Positions 25,920 to 34,114 of a stretch of 54,199 bases of DNA are shown here, piece after piece (position 1 is the first letter of the stretch; every line of letters starts with the position of its first letter). Origin of the DNA: CAXBNV01 sp963977185. GTDB lineage: Bacteria > Pseudomonadota > Gammaproteobacteria > JAGOUU01. The translations under genes were made by a program, and so were the position numbers. The notes below the pieces were generated by a model that was not told the DNA's origin, ran no database searches, and saw only the letters and a list, made by a program, of their open reading frames with translations. The stretch is from positions 1-54,199 of the forward strand of contig CAXBNV010000010.1 of assembly GCA_963977185.1 (NCBI GenBank). The letters are read 5' to 3'.

Positions 25920-26642
25920 ATGGCAGGACATAGTAAATGGGCAAATATTCAGCATCGTAAAGGTGCTCAAGATGCAAAAAGATCAAAGATTTTCACTAAA
26001 TTAATTAGAGAAATTACAGTTGCAGCAAGATTATTTGGTGGTGATCTTGATTCTAATCCTAGGTTAAAGGTTGCTATTGATAAGGCCAAAGGCGCTAATA
26101 TGCCTAAGGATACTATTGAAAAAGCTGTGAAAAAAGGAGCTGAAGGCTTAGATGGCGATAATATGGAGTCTATCAGATATGAAGGATATGGCCCATCAGG
26201 TATTGCCATTATTGTTGATTGTTTGACTGACAATAAGAATAGGACTGTTGGTGAAGTTAGGCATGCTTTTACTAAGTTTGGTGGTAATTTAGGAACAGAT
26301 GGTTCTGTGTCTTATATGTTTAAAAAGCAAGGCATTATCAGGCTTGATAATAGTAGCAATGAAGAAGTTGTTATGGAATTAGCTCTTGATGCAGGCGCTG
26401 AAGATGTTTGTGAAGTTGATGATGGTTTTATTGAAGTTATAACTTCTCCAGAAAATTTTGATAATGTGAAAGATATCTTGTCAACAAATAATCATAATGT
26501 AGTTGAGTCTGATCTTTCTTTTATTCCTGATAATTATACGCCGATTGATGATGAAGAAATAAAAGAAAGAATATTAAAGTTATTAAATATGATAGATGAT
26601 CTAGATGATGTTCAAGAAATTTATCATAATGCAGAATTTTAA
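25920..26642 (+). CDS. yebC: YebC/TACO1-family protein
   Basis: 240 residues. It begins MAGHSKWANIQHRKGAQDAKR, the family hallmark, and continues with ANMPKDTIEKAVKKG, YEGYGPSGIAIIVDCLTDNKNRT and the C-terminal ferredoxin-like domain. Family members have been described as ribosome-associated translation factors or as DNA-binding regulators; which applies here cannot be told from sequence. It lies between aspS and glmM, with no overlap. Confidence 0.97.
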   Translation: MAGHSKWANIQHRKGAQDAKRSKIFTKLIREITVAARLFGGDLDSNPRLKVAIDKAKGANMPKDTIEKAVKKGAEGLDGDNMESIRYEGYGPSGIAIIVDCLTDNKNRTVGEVRHAFTKFGGNLGTDGSVSYMFKKQGIIRLDNSSNEEVVMELALDAGAEDVCEVDDGFIEVITSPENFDNVKDILSTNNHNVVESDLSFIPDNYTPIDDEEIKERILKLLNMIDDLDDVQEIYHNAEF

Positions 26643-26684
26643 TATAAATAATAAAATTAAATTTAGGGAATAAATTTTTTAATA

Positions 26685-28022
26685 ATGGAAAAAAAATATT
26701 TTGGCACTGATGGTATTAGAGGTAGGGTTGGAAAAGGATTTTTAAATCCAGAGTTTGTCTTAAAGTTGGGTTGGGCCGTTGGTAAAGTTTTAGGTAAAAA
26801 AGAGGGTGCTAAAATATTAATTGGTAAGGATACTCGTATTTCTAGTTATTTAATAGAGGCCTGTTTAGAAGCTGGTCTATCTTCTGCTGGGATGAATGTA
26901 AATTTACTTGGTCCTATGCCAACTCCTGCTGTTGCTCATCTTACAAAGTCATTGAGAGCTGATGTTGGCGTTATGGTTAGTGCATCACATAATCCTTATT
27001 ATGACAACGGCATTAAATTTTTTTCAAAAGACGGTTTTAAACTTTCAGATTCTGTTGAATTAGATATTGAAAAATTATTATTAAACGATTTAGTTATGGC
27101 CAATAGTGATTTATTGGGCAAGGTTAAACGAGTTGACTATGCTGAAGGTCGATATATAGAATACTGCAAAAGAAGTTTTCCAAGAGATAGTGATTTATCA
27201 GGATTAAAAATAGTTATTGATTGTGCAAATGGAGCTACGTATAAAATTGCTCCTATGATATTTCAAGAGTTAGGAGCTGATGTTATATCAATAAACGTTA
27301 ACCCTAATGGTTTTAATATTAATAAAGACTGTGGTTCAACAAGCCCTAAGAGTTTGGTTAGAACAGTTTTGGATTGTCAAGCTGATTTAGGAATGGCTCT
27401 TGATGGTGATGGAGATAGGCTTATTTTGGTTGATCATAAAGGTAATATTGTAGATGGAGATCAAATATTATATATATTAGCTAAATATCATAATGATATT
27501 AGAACTAATGATTTTAAAGGTATTGTTGGAACAGTAATGTCTAATATGGGCTTAGAAATTGCTTTAAAGAATTTAAATATACCTTTTAAGAGAACTAAAG
27601 TTGGCGACAGATATGTTATTGAAGAGTTAATTAAGCAAGGTTGGACTTTAGGTGGAGAGGCATCTGGTCATATTATTGATTTAGCTAATTCGACAACAGG
27701 AGATGGTATTATTGCTTGTTTGCAAGTTTTAACTTCTATGGTGAAAAATCAAATATCTTTAATAGAGTTAACCCAAAGCATGATTAAGTACCCACATAAA
27801 ATAGTTAATCTTGCTTTAAAAGATATGTCTGTTGATTTAAATTCTGAAGAAATCCAAAGTAGAGTAAGAAAAGCTGAAGAGCAATTAGGTGAGTTTGGTA
27901 GAGTAGTATTAAGAAAATCTGGAACAGAACCTAAGGTGCGAATTATGGTTGAAGCTAATGATGAGCAATTAATGGAAAACTGTTTAAATTTTTTGGTTAA
28001 AGAAGTAGAGAGTATTTTATAA
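26685..28022 (+). CDS. glmM: Phosphoglucosamine mutase
   Basis: 445 residues. It converts glucosamine-6-phosphate to glucosamine-1-phosphate, feeding UDP-GlcNAc for peptidoglycan and lipid A. The phosphoserine loop VSASHNPYYDNG has S101; the metal loop is DGDGDRLI (near 242-249); sugar-binding GGEASGH and the C-terminal phosphate-binding RKSGTEPKVRIMVE follow. Length equals the E. coli protein. It stands 3 bp before tpiA, with secG and tRNA-Leu downstream. Confidence 0.98.
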   Translation: MEKKYFGTDGIRGRVGKGFLNPEFVLKLGWAVGKVLGKKEGAKILIGKDTRISSYLIEACLEAGLSSAGMNVNLLGPMPTPAVAHLTKSLRADVGVMVSASHNPYYDNGIKFFSKDGFKLSDSVELDIEKLLLNDLVMANSDLLGKVKRVDYAEGRYIEYCKRSFPRDSDLSGLKIVIDCANGATYKIAPMIFQELGADVISINVNPNGFNINKDCGSTSPKSLVRTVLDCQADLGMALDGDGDRLILVDHKGNIVDGDQILYILAKYHNDIRTNDFKGIVGTVMSNMGLEIALKNLNIPFKRTKVGDRYVIEELIKQGWTLGGEASGHIIDLANSTTGDGIIACLQVLTSMVKNQISLIELTQSMIKYPHKIVNLALKDMSVDLNSEEIQSRVRKAEEQLGEFGRVVLRKSGTEPKVRIMVEANDEQLMENCLNFLVKEVESIL

Positions 28023-28025
28023 ATT

Positions 28026-28817
28026 ATGAAAGATTGTTTATTAATAGCAAACTGGAAAATGAATGGTAGTTTAAGTTTTAATAAAAAATTATTTTTAGAG
28101 CTTAGAGAGCTTATGGCTAATATACAACATGATATGGAAGTAGCTATATGTCCACCTAATATTTATATAAATCAAATAAAAAATTTGTTAAGCAATGATC
28201 TTAGTTTTATAAAGATAGGTTCTCAGGATGTGTGTTCTGAAATAAATGGCGCTTATACAGGCCAAGTATCTTTAGATATGCTAGATGATTTTGGCGTTAG
28301 TTATTCTATTATAGGCCATTCTGAGCGCAGAATATATAATCACGAAACTGATGTTGAGGTAGCTAATAAAGTCGCTAGAGTATTATTAAGTAATGATAAA
28401 ATATGTCCTATTTTATGTGTAGGGGAAAGCTTAGAACAAAAAAATGCCGGTCTTACTCAAGATGTGATAAAAAAACAAGTTTTTGCTGTTATAGATTGTT
28501 TGAAAGATAAAAAAGTTTTAGATAATACTGAAATAATGGAAAGAATTATCATTGCATACGAGCCAATTTGGGCTATAGGAACAGGAGAAGTAGCTACAGC
28601 GCAGGTAGCTGGCAATGTGAGTCAATTTATTAGAGGATTAATTGCCGAAATAAATCTGGAATTGTCTGATAAAGTGCGTATAATTTATGGTGGTAGTGTT
28701 AAAGCTAATAATGCATTAGAGTTAATTAGCCAGCCAAATATAGATGGTTTTTTAGTGGGTGGCGCGTCATTAGATGCGGCAGAGTTTGTAAAAATATATA
28801 GTCATATGTGCAATTAG
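28026..28817 (+). CDS. tpiA: Triosephosphate isomerase
   Basis: 263 residues. It interconverts dihydroxyacetone phosphate and glyceraldehyde-3-phosphate in glycolysis and gluconeogenesis. Active-site residues are visible: N9 and K11 (ANWKMNG), H98 (IIGHSERR), E179 (AYEPIWAIGTG), and the phosphate-binding GGSVK and GGASL loops. It is tightly packed between glmM (3 bp) and secG (3 bp). The tpiA-secG pairing is common in proteobacteria. Confidence 0.98.
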   Translation: MKDCLLIANWKMNGSLSFNKKLFLELRELMANIQHDMEVAICPPNIYINQIKNLLSNDLSFIKIGSQDVCSEINGAYTGQVSLDMLDDFGVSYSIIGHSERRIYNHETDVEVANKVARVLLSNDKICPILCVGESLEQKNAGLTQDVIKKQVFAVIDCLKDKKVLDNTEIMERIIIAYEPIWAIGTGEVATAQVAGNVSQFIRGLIAEINLELSDKVRIIYGGSVKANNALELISQPNIDGFLVGGASLDAAEFVKIYSHMCN

Positions 28818-28820
28818 ATC

Positions 28821-29210
28821 ATGTTATATCAAGTTATTTTAATAATACACATAATTTTATCGTTATCAATTATAGGATTAATTCTTATGCAGCATGGTAA
28901 AGGTGCTGATATAGGAGCTGCTTTTGGAAGTGGTGCATCTAATACAATTTTTGGTAGTCAAGGTACTGGTAATTTTTTATATAAAGCTACAATGTTTTTA
29001 GCGTTGCTTTTTTGTATTACAAGTATTTCATTAACTGCTTTTATAGAAAAATATGATAAGTCAGAGTCTGGCCTAAATGGTGTAGAGAAAACTTTTGATT
29101 TAAAAGGTGTTGAAGCCGCAGCAAAAGAGTTAGATAGTAAAAAACAAATTAAAAATAGTGATGTTCCAGTTATTAATGAAAGTTCTAATAGTGTTTCTGA
29201 AAAGAAATAA
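28821..29210 (+). CDS. secG: Preprotein translocase subunit SecG
   Basis: 129 residues. SecG is the small subunit of the SecYEG channel that assists SecA-driven export. Two membrane segments (about 3-20 and 50-71) flank the conserved cytoplasmic loop MQHGKGADIGAAFGSGASNTIFGSQG. The tail beyond about 75 is hydrophilic and variable. The start at ATG 28821 lies 3 bp after tpiA. It is followed by the tRNA-Leu gene, as in E. coli. Confidence 0.96.
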   Translation: MLYQVILIIHIILSLSIIGLILMQHGKGADIGAAFGSGASNTIFGSQGTGNFLYKATMFLALLFCITSISLTAFIEKYDKSESGLNGVEKTFDLKGVEAAAKELDSKKQIKNSDVPVINESSNSVSEKK

Positions 29211-29237
29211 TTAGATAAAATTTTAAATGGGTATTAT

Positions 29238-29323
29238 GCCGAAGTGGTGGAATTGGTAGACACGCCATCTTGAGGGGGTGGTGATCTTAGATCATGCCGG
29301 TTCAAGTCCGGCCTTCGGCACCA
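29238..29323 (+). tRNA. tRNA-Leu(GAG)
   Basis: The 86-nt gene has acceptor strands GCCGAAG and CTTCGGC with discriminator A and an encoded CCA. The anticodon stem CCATC/GGTGG encloses loop TTGAGGG (anticodon GAG). A long variable arm (class II) and a T arm with TTCAAGT are present. It lies 27 bp after secG with no clear promoter, so it is probably cotranscribed; the same secG-tRNA-Leu(GAG) pairing occurs in E. coli. Confidence 0.97.
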
Positions 29324-29331
29324 ATTAGAAT

Positions 29332-29359
29332 TTGACTGGTAGGTATATTTATATATACT
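29332..29359 (+). promoter_or_regulatory. Putative sigma-70 promoter of the nuo operon
   Basis: TTGACT (29332-29337) and TATACT (29354-29359) are spaced by 16 bp, just after the tRNA-Leu gene and about 64 bp before nuoA. The match to TTGACA/TATAAT is good and the position is right. Readthrough from secG-tRNA may also contribute. Confidence 0.6.
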
Positions 29360-29422
29360 ATAAATTAAGTAAATAGTTGAATTAAATTAAGTTAAAATAC
29401 AAATTTAAGAATAATATTAACA

Positions 29423-29779
29423 ATGCTAGAAAATTATTTTCCTATATTAATCTTTCTTTTATTTAGTTTAGTGTTTGCCTTTGCTCTCTTATTTTTAGGC
29501 AAATTACTAGCTCCAAGCAGACCTAATCCAGAAAAAGATTCTCCTTACGAATGTGGATTTGAGGTTTTTTCTGATTCTCGTGCTAAGTTTGATGTTAGAT
29601 ATTATCTAGTAGCGATATTATTTATATTATTTGATTTAGAAATTGCCTTTTTATTTCCTTGGGCTGTAGTTTTTAAAAATATGAATTGGACTGTCTTTTG
29701 GTCTATGATAATATTTTTGATTTTACTTACTATTGGTTTTGCCTATGAATGGCGTAAAGGTGCATTAGAATGGGAATAG
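29423..29779 (+). CDS. nuoA: NADH-quinone oxidoreductase subunit A
   Basis: 118 residues with three membrane helices. The conserved loop RPNPEKDSPYECGFEVFSD, which contains the cysteine that senses the quinone-site state in complex I, is present at about 32-50, as is FDVRYYLVAILFILFDLEIAFLFPWA. It is the first gene of a complete nuoA-N operon and overlaps nuoB by 10 nt. Confidence 0.97.
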   Translation: MLENYFPILIFLLFSLVFAFALLFLGKLLAPSRPNPEKDSPYECGFEVFSDSRAKFDVRYYLVAILFILFDLEIAFLFPWAVVFKNMNWTVFWSMIIFLILLTIGFAYEWRKGALEWE

Positions 29780-30249
29780 AAAATAAATTATCACAGAGTT
29801 TTTTTACAACATCTATAGATAAAATAATTAACTGGGCCAGAACTGGTTCAATGTGGCCAGTAACATTTGGTTTAGCTTGTTGTGCAGTTGAAATGATGCA
29901 TGCAGGAGCTGCTCGTTATGATCTTGACCGATTTGGAATTGTGTTTAGGCCTAGTCCAAGACAGTCTGATGTGTTGATCGTTGCTGGAACTTTATGTAAT
30001 AAGATGGCTGCACCTTTAAGAAAGATATATGAACAGATGCCAGATCCTAAATGGGTTATATCTATGGGATCTTGTGCAAATGGAGGAGGATATTATCATT
30101 ATTCTTATTCTGTTGTTCGCGGCTGTGATAGAGTAGTTCCTGTTGATATATATGTACCAGGATGTCCACCTACAGCTGAAGCATTACTGTATGGTATTTT
30201 ACAATTACAAAAGAAAATCAAAGAAACTGACACTATAGCTAGGACTTAG
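29770..30249 (+). CDS. nuoB: NADH-quinone oxidoreductase subunit B
   Basis: 159 residues. NuoB carries the terminal iron-sulfur cluster N2, which passes electrons to quinone. Ligands are visible: adjacent cysteines in FGLACCAVEMMHAGAARYDLD, a cysteine in MGSCANGGG and one in VPGCPPTAEALLYG. The start overlaps nuoA, indicating coupled translation. It lies in the peripheral arm next to NuoD and NuoH. Confidence 0.98.
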   Translation: MGIENKLSQSFFTTSIDKIINWARTGSMWPVTFGLACCAVEMMHAGAARYDLDRFGIVFRPSPRQSDVLIVAGTLCNKMAAPLRKIYEQMPDPKWVISMGSCANGGGYYHYSYSVVRGCDRVVPVDIYVPGCPPTAEALLYGILQLQKKIKETDTIART

Positions 30250-30277
30250 TAACTAATTAATTAGAAGAGATTATTGA

Positions 30278-30967
30278 ATGGCTAATAAGTTTGAAAATAT
30301 AATAACACTTATAAAGCAAGAATACCCTAGAGATATAGAATCTTTTGATGTTGCTCAAGAGGAGTTAACAGTTGTTGTTAATAGCGAAAACATTGTAAAG
30401 TTTTTAGATTTTTTAAAAAACAATGAAAATTTATATTTTGCAGAATTAATGGATTTATGTGGTGTTGATTATAGTACTTATGGTGCTACAGATTGGGAAA
30501 CAACTGATGCTACAGCCTCAGGTTTCAGTCGAGGCGTTGAAGTTATAGATAATAAATTTAAGAATAAATTTAAATCAAGATTTGCAGTTGTTTATCATTT
30601 ACTTTCTATTAAGCACAATATAAGAATTAGAGTAAAAACTTTTTTAAATGATGATAATGGAATTCCAATGGTTGATTCTGTTATAAAAATTTGGAATGGT
30701 GCTGATTGGTTTGAACGAGAAGCTTTTGATATGTTTGGAATAGTTTTTAATGGCCATCCAGATTTAAGACGACTTTTAACTGATTATGGTTTTGTTGGCC
30801 ACCCATTTAGAAAAGATTTTCCATTAGTTGGACATGTTGAAATTAGTTATGATGAAAAAGAAGGTCGAGTTGTTTATCAGCCTGTATCTATTGAGCCAAG
30901 AGTATTGGTACCAAGAGTAATTAGGCGAGATGATCGCTATGATAATTTAGAAATTAAACAAGATTAA
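30278..30967 (+). CDS. nuoC: NADH-quinone oxidoreductase subunit C
   Basis: 229 residues. This is a separate 30-kDa-type subunit, not fused to NuoD as in E. coli. It contains the family signature WFEREAFDMFGIVFNGHPDLRRLLTDYGFVGHPFRKDFPL near 147-187. A non-conserved insertion of about 15 residues (TDWETTDATASG, about 68-79) precedes SRFAVVYHLLS. It belongs to the hydrophilic arm. Confidence 0.97.
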   Translation: MANKFENIITLIKQEYPRDIESFDVAQEELTVVVNSENIVKFLDFLKNNENLYFAELMDLCGVDYSTYGATDWETTDATASGFSRGVEVIDNKFKNKFKSRFAVVYHLLSIKHNIRIRVKTFLNDDNGIPMVDSVIKIWNGADWFEREAFDMFGIVFNGHPDLRRLLTDYGFVGHPFRKDFPLVGHVEISYDEKEGRVVYQPVSIEPRVLVPRVIRRDDRYDNLEIKQD

Positions 30968-30984
30968 AGCAAAGGTAGATTTTA

Positions 30985-32238
30985 ATGTCAGAATTTAAAA
31001 ATTATACTTTAAATTTTGGACCACAGCATCCAGCTGCGCATGGTGTGTTGCGTTTAGTTTTAGATATGGATGGAGAAGTTATTGTTAATGCTGATCCCCA
31101 TATAGGTTTATTGCATAGGGGAACAGAAAAGTTAGTTGAAAGTAAGCCATTTAATCAAAGCATCGGATACATGGATAGATTAGATTATGTTTCCATGATG
31201 TGTAATGAGCATGCTTATGTTATGGCAATTGAGAAATTGTTAAATATAGAGGTGCCTACTAGAGCTAAATATATTCGAGTAATGTTTGATGAGATTACTC
31301 GAATTTTAAATCATTTATTATGGCTTGGAGCTCATGCACTTGATGTTGGTGCAATGACAGTTTTTTTATACGCATTTAGAGAAAGAGAAGATTTATTCGA
31401 TTGTTACGAAGCAGTTTCTGGCGCAAGAATGCACGCCACTTATTATAGACCAGGTGGAGTTTATAGAGATTTGCCTGATAGTATGCCAAAATATGAGCCT
31501 TCAAAATGGACTAGTGCTAAAGAAGCTGCTAGAAAAAATCAAAATAGAGAAGGAAGTTTATTAGATTTTATTGAAGATTTCACAAATAGGTTTCCTACTC
31601 ATATTGATGAGTATGAGACTTTATTAACAGATAATAGAATCTGGAAACAGCGTACGGTAGATATAGGAATAGTATCTCCTGAAAGAGCATTACAGTTAGG
31701 TTTTTCTGGTCCAATGTTAAGAGGATCTGGATTTAAATGGGATTTAAGAAAAAATCAACCTTATGAAGTCTATGATCAATTAAAATTTGATATACCTATT
31801 GGGAAAACTGGAGACAGTTATGATAGATATTTAGTTCGTATTGAAGAAATGCGTCAATCTAATTCTATAATAAAACAATGTATTAAATGGTTAAGAGAAA
31901 ATCCAGGCCCTGTGATATTAGCTGATCATAAGGTCGCACCTCCAAATAGAGTAAAAATGAAAGAAGAGATGGAGTCTTTGATTCATCATTTTAAATTATT
32001 TACTGAAGGATATTGTGTTCCAGAAGGTGAAGTATATTCTGCAATAGAGCATCCTAAAGGTGAGTTTGGGATATATTTAATTTCTGATGGAGCAAATAAA
32101 CCATATAGGTTAAAAATTAGAGCACCTGGATTTGCTCATTTAGCAGCTATGAATGAAATGAGTAAAGGTCATATGCTTTCTGACGTCGTGACTTTAATTG
32201 GTACTCAAGATATAGTTTTTGGTGAAATAGATAGATAA
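30985..32238 (+). CDS. nuoD: NADH-quinone oxidoreductase subunit D
   Basis: 417 residues, the 49-kDa-type subunit that forms the quinone pocket with NuoB and NuoH. It starts with YTLNFGPQHPAAHGVLRLV, has the HIGLLHRGTEKL and GYMDRLDYVSMM segments, and ends IVFGEIDR like its homologues. The fold derives from the large subunit of NiFe hydrogenases but lacks their metal-site cysteines. A Shine-Dalgarno-like AAAGG lies upstream. Confidence 0.98.
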   Translation: MSEFKNYTLNFGPQHPAAHGVLRLVLDMDGEVIVNADPHIGLLHRGTEKLVESKPFNQSIGYMDRLDYVSMMCNEHAYVMAIEKLLNIEVPTRAKYIRVMFDEITRILNHLLWLGAHALDVGAMTVFLYAFREREDLFDCYEAVSGARMHATYYRPGGVYRDLPDSMPKYEPSKWTSAKEAARKNQNREGSLLDFIEDFTNRFPTHIDEYETLLTDNRIWKQRTVDIGIVSPERALQLGFSGPMLRGSGFKWDLRKNQPYEVYDQLKFDIPIGKTGDSYDRYLVRIEEMRQSNSIIKQCIKWLRENPGPVILADHKVAPPNRVKMKEEMESLIHHFKLFTEGYCVPEGEVYSAIEHPKGEFGIYLISDGANKPYRLKIRAPGFAHLAAMNEMSKGHMLSDVVTLIGTQDIVFGEIDR

Positions 32239-32253
32239 GTATAAAGATATATC

Positions 32254-32754
32254 ATGACAGAATTATTAGATATAATAACTAAACAAAGTAAGTTAGAAAT
32301 AGATAAGTGGGTTAATAAGTTTCCTGAAGATAAGAAATTATCAGCAGTAATTCCTGCTTTGACTGCTGTTCAAAAACAAAATGATGGTTCATTAAATGTT
32401 GAATTGATGGATGCAGTTGCATCTTATTTAGGCGTGCCAAGAATTTCTGTATATGAAGTGGCTACTTTTTACTCTATGTTTGAACATAAAAAAGTAGGTA
32501 AACACAAACTTTGTGTTTGTACTAATATTTCTTGTATGCTTAGAGGATCAGAAGAAATTGTAGATCATTTAAAAAATAAATTACAAATAAATTTTGGAGA
32601 AGTTACAAATTGTGGAACTTTTTCTTTAAAAGAAGTAGAGTGTTTAGGGGCTTGTGTCAATGCTCCTGTTATGCAAATAGAAGATAAATACTATGAAAAT
32701 TTATCGAATGAAAAAATTGATGAAATTATAGAAGAGTTATCAGAATCGAAATAA
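32254..32754 (+). CDS. nuoE: NADH-quinone oxidoreductase subunit E
   Basis: 166 residues with a thioredoxin-like fold carrying the 2Fe-2S cluster N1a. The four ligands fit the family pattern: C89 and C94 (CTNISC), C130 and C134 (ECLGAC). It belongs to the NADH-dehydrogenase module with NuoF and NuoG. It lies 15 bp after nuoD. Confidence 0.97.
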   Translation: MTELLDIITKQSKLEIDKWVNKFPEDKKLSAVIPALTAVQKQNDGSLNVELMDAVASYLGVPRISVYEVATFYSMFEHKKVGKHKLCVCTNISCMLRGSEEIVDHLKNKLQINFGEVTNCGTFSLKEVECLGACVNAPVMQIEDKYYENLSNEKIDEIIEELSESK

Positions 32755-32802
32755 CATTAGATTTTGTTAAATTTAAAGAATTAAATTAAAATTTATATAA
32801 TT

Positions 32803-34053
32803 ATGACTGATCAAATTTGCTTTAGAACAAAAAAGTTTGATAAACCTTGGACATATGAAAATTACCTTAAAGTAGGTGGTTACTCTGTTTTAAAAGACAT
32901 ATTAACAAATAAGAAAGATCCATCAGAGATTATTGCTGATCTTAAAACTTCTGTTTTAAGAGGAAGAGGTGGAGCAGGTTTTCCAACGGGATTAAAATGG
33001 AGTTTTTTAAATCGAAATATTCCTGGTCAGAAATATGTTATATGTAATTCAGATGAAGGTGAGCCAGGTACTTGCAAAGATAGAGATATATTGAGATTTA
33101 ATCCTCATCAGTTAATAGAAGGTATGATTATAGCGGGTTATGTTATGGGTGCCAGTATTGGTTATAACTATATTCGCGGAGAGTTCAGAGAACCATATTA
33201 TAGAGTAGAGCAAGCTATTCAAGAAGCTATAGATGCAGGATTTTTAGGTGAAAATATCTTGGATTCAGGCTTTAGTTTTAAGCTAAATAATTTTTTAGGC
33301 GCTGGAGCTTACATATGTGGTGAAGAAACTGCTTTACTAGAGTCTTTGGAGGGAAAACGAGGGATGCCTAGATTTAAACCTCCATTTCCAGCAAATTATG
33401 GTCTTTATGGTAGACCATCTAATATTAATAATACGGAAAGTTATGCCTCTGTTCCTGTTATTTTACAAAATAGCGGAGAATGGTTTTTAAATTTAGGTAA
33501 GCCAAATAATGGTGGTGAGAAATTATTTTGTGTTTCAGGGCATGTAAATAGTCCAGGTAATTTTGAGATACCCTTAGGTACGCCATTTGAAGATTTATTA
33601 AATATGGCTGGAGGAGTTTGGAAAGGACGTAAACTTAAAGCAGTTATTCCTGGGGGATCTTCTGTCCCCGTATTAAAAGCAGATGTTATGATGAGTTTGA
33701 CCATGGATTATGACTCGATATCAAAAGCAGGCTCTATGTTAGGATCTGGAGCTGTTATTGTTATGGATGATACTACTTGTATGGTAAAAGTGTTAACTAG
33801 AATAGCTGAATTTTATGATGAAGAGTCGTGTGGTCAGTGTACACCATGTAGAGAAGGTACTGGCTGGTTATCTAAAATGTTAAGAAAAATTGAATTAGGT
33901 AATGCAAGCATGAGTGAGTTAAAAAAACTCGATAGTGTTGCTGAAAATATGATGGGCCGTACTATTTGTGCTTTAGCTGATGCAGCAGCAATGCCGGTTA
34001 GAAGTTTTCTTGAGCATTTTTGGGATGAATTTGCAGTTAAATGTAAAAATTAA
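32803..34053 (+). CDS. nuoF: NADH-quinone oxidoreductase subunit F (NADH/FMN-binding)
   Basis: 416 residues. NuoF oxidises NADH through FMN and cluster N3. It shows the NADH-binding glycine-rich LRGRGGAGFPTGLKW (about 50-64), the FMN-binding CNSDEGEPGTCKDR, the GAYICGEETALLESLEG segment, and the 4Fe-4S ligands in ESCGQCTPCREGTGW plus a later cysteine in TICALAD. Size and order are normal. Confidence 0.98.
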   Translation: MTDQICFRTKKFDKPWTYENYLKVGGYSVLKDILTNKKDPSEIIADLKTSVLRGRGGAGFPTGLKWSFLNRNIPGQKYVICNSDEGEPGTCKDRDILRFNPHQLIEGMIIAGYVMGASIGYNYIRGEFREPYYRVEQAIQEAIDAGFLGENILDSGFSFKLNNFLGAGAYICGEETALLESLEGKRGMPRFKPPFPANYGLYGRPSNINNTESYASVPVILQNSGEWFLNLGKPNNGGEKLFCVSGHVNSPGNFEIPLGTPFEDLLNMAGGVWKGRKLKAVIPGGSSVPVLKADVMMSLTMDYDSISKAGSMLGSGAVIVMDDTTCMVKVLTRIAEFYDEESCGQCTPCREGTGWLSKMLRKIELGNASMSELKKLDSVAENMMGRTICALADAAAMPVRSFLEHFWDEFAVKCKN

Positions 34054-34114
34054 GTGTAAAAATTTAATTAAGATATAAAAAATTAGTTATTTTAGAAAAA
34101 TTTATTAGATTTAA

